From NCBI GenBank assembly GCA_945870325.1, contig CAMBRQ010000006.1:45421-109420 (forward strand): 64,000 bases of DNA, in the 5' to 3' direction. Positions 63,744 to 64,000 of this stretch are shown here, piece after piece (the first letter of the stretch is position 1; every line of letters begins with the position of its first letter). The translations under genes were made by a program, and so were the position numbers. Under the pieces are notes generated by a model. It was not told where the DNA came from, searched no databases, and saw only the letters and a list, made by a program, of their open reading frames with translations. The stretch comes from an uncultured Dorea sp. Lineage in GTDB: Bacteria > Bacillota > Clostridia > Lachnospirales > Lachnospiraceae.

Positions 63744-63995
63744 TCAGGCAGTTTCATTCCGGACAGGATTCCTGTGCTGTTCCTGTCTTTTATCCGGACA
63801 ACATACATCTACAAATATTTTGTTCATCACATCAAAAAGACCATCTAAATGCATGGTGGAAATCTGCTTTTCTTCATTACAATTGTTTTCCTCCGGATTA
63901 TATGGAATAGACAGGTTGCTGCCATCAATCGGTAGGGAATCCTTTTTTATAGTTGAAAAACTCTCCGATTTCCAGGCCAAGGCTGTTGCTTCCAA
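63744..63995 (-). CDS. Uncertain open frame at the right edge
   Basis: The open frame reads from the window edge region to 63744 and encodes about 83 residues rich in Ser, Asn and Glu, including MHLDGLFDVMNKIFVDV. It could be the C-terminal end of a gene that begins beyond the window, 155 nt upstream of the isomerase gene and on the same strand, where a regulator would be expected. No family is recognised and it may be chance. The 63589-63743 stretch before the isomerase is AT-rich and would hold its promoter. Confidence 0.25.
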   Translation of the reverse strand: MEATALAWKSESFSTIKKDSLPIDGSNLSIPYNPEENNCNEEKQISTMHLDGLFDVMNKIFVDVCCPDKRQEQHRNPVRNETA

Positions 63996-64000
63996 AAGAT

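Overview
The window looks like a chromosomal segment of a gut Clostridia species, most likely Lachnospiraceae. The reasons are strong AGGAGG ribosome binding sites, a Firmicutes gene set (yhaM, mutS2, rlmD, an OmpR-type two-component pair), moderate GC, and a dense set of anaerobic sugar genes including a glycyl radical enzyme. The genus cannot be fixed from sequence alone. No rRNA, tRNA, transposase, phage gene or CRISPR array was found.

Region by region: 0.3-3.5 kb is a run of small minus-strand genes in which three of seven are broken (a P-loop kinase by an amber codon, a GNAT acetyltransferase and a DUF3795 protein by frameshifts). 4-12.8 kb is housekeeping: rlmD, yhaM, a membrane HtrA-like protein with a ruined catalytic triad, mutS2 and a two-component system. 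12.9-19.7 kb is an AT-rich four-gene minus-strand cassette with no housekeeping role: a putative ADP-ribosyltransferase, a SLATT-type two-TM protein, a 1509-residue protein combining an HD phosphohydrolase and an Hsp90-type ATPase, and an ImmA/IrrE-like protein that has lost its zinc motif. It is my best candidate for an undescribed conflict (anti-phage) system. 19.9-22 kb holds a short sigma-70-like protein, a small membrane protein and a cell-wall amidase.

22-63.6 kb is a carbohydrate catabolism region: a galactitol/tagatose-type operon (DeoR regulator, gatZ-like, gatY-like, FGGY kinase, gatD-like); a second FGGY kinase divergent from a DeoR regulator and a fructose-6-phosphate-aldolase-like gene; a GntR regulator, glycyl radical enzyme (frameshifted) and activase; a ribose-type ABC importer with SDR, polyol dehydrogenase and ROK regulator; a degenerate M24 protein, a third zinc dehydrogenase and an AraC regulator; a DUF5107-TPR protein; rpiB, HAD, ROK and xylulokinase; cstA with two unknown partners; uraA; and xylulokinase with a fucose/arabinose-type isomerase. 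Together these would import sugars or polyols, oxidise or isomerise them to ketoses, phosphorylate them (four FGGY kinases) and feed glycolysis or the pentose phosphate pathway.

The intergenic DNA is unusual. Two long elements (27957-28386 and 50328-50860) share termini and a three-way-junction fold with compensatory base changes, identical linkers, matching 5-nt loops and the same tandem G-A internal loop. This is good evidence for an undescribed structured RNA or RNA-like mobile element. A separate GGGGAC repeat family (four copies) and a perfect 31-bp inverted repeat also sit at gene 3' ends. Several operators can be read directly, including an 11-bp-arm palindrome overlapping a consensus promoter upstream of the glycyl-radical activase.
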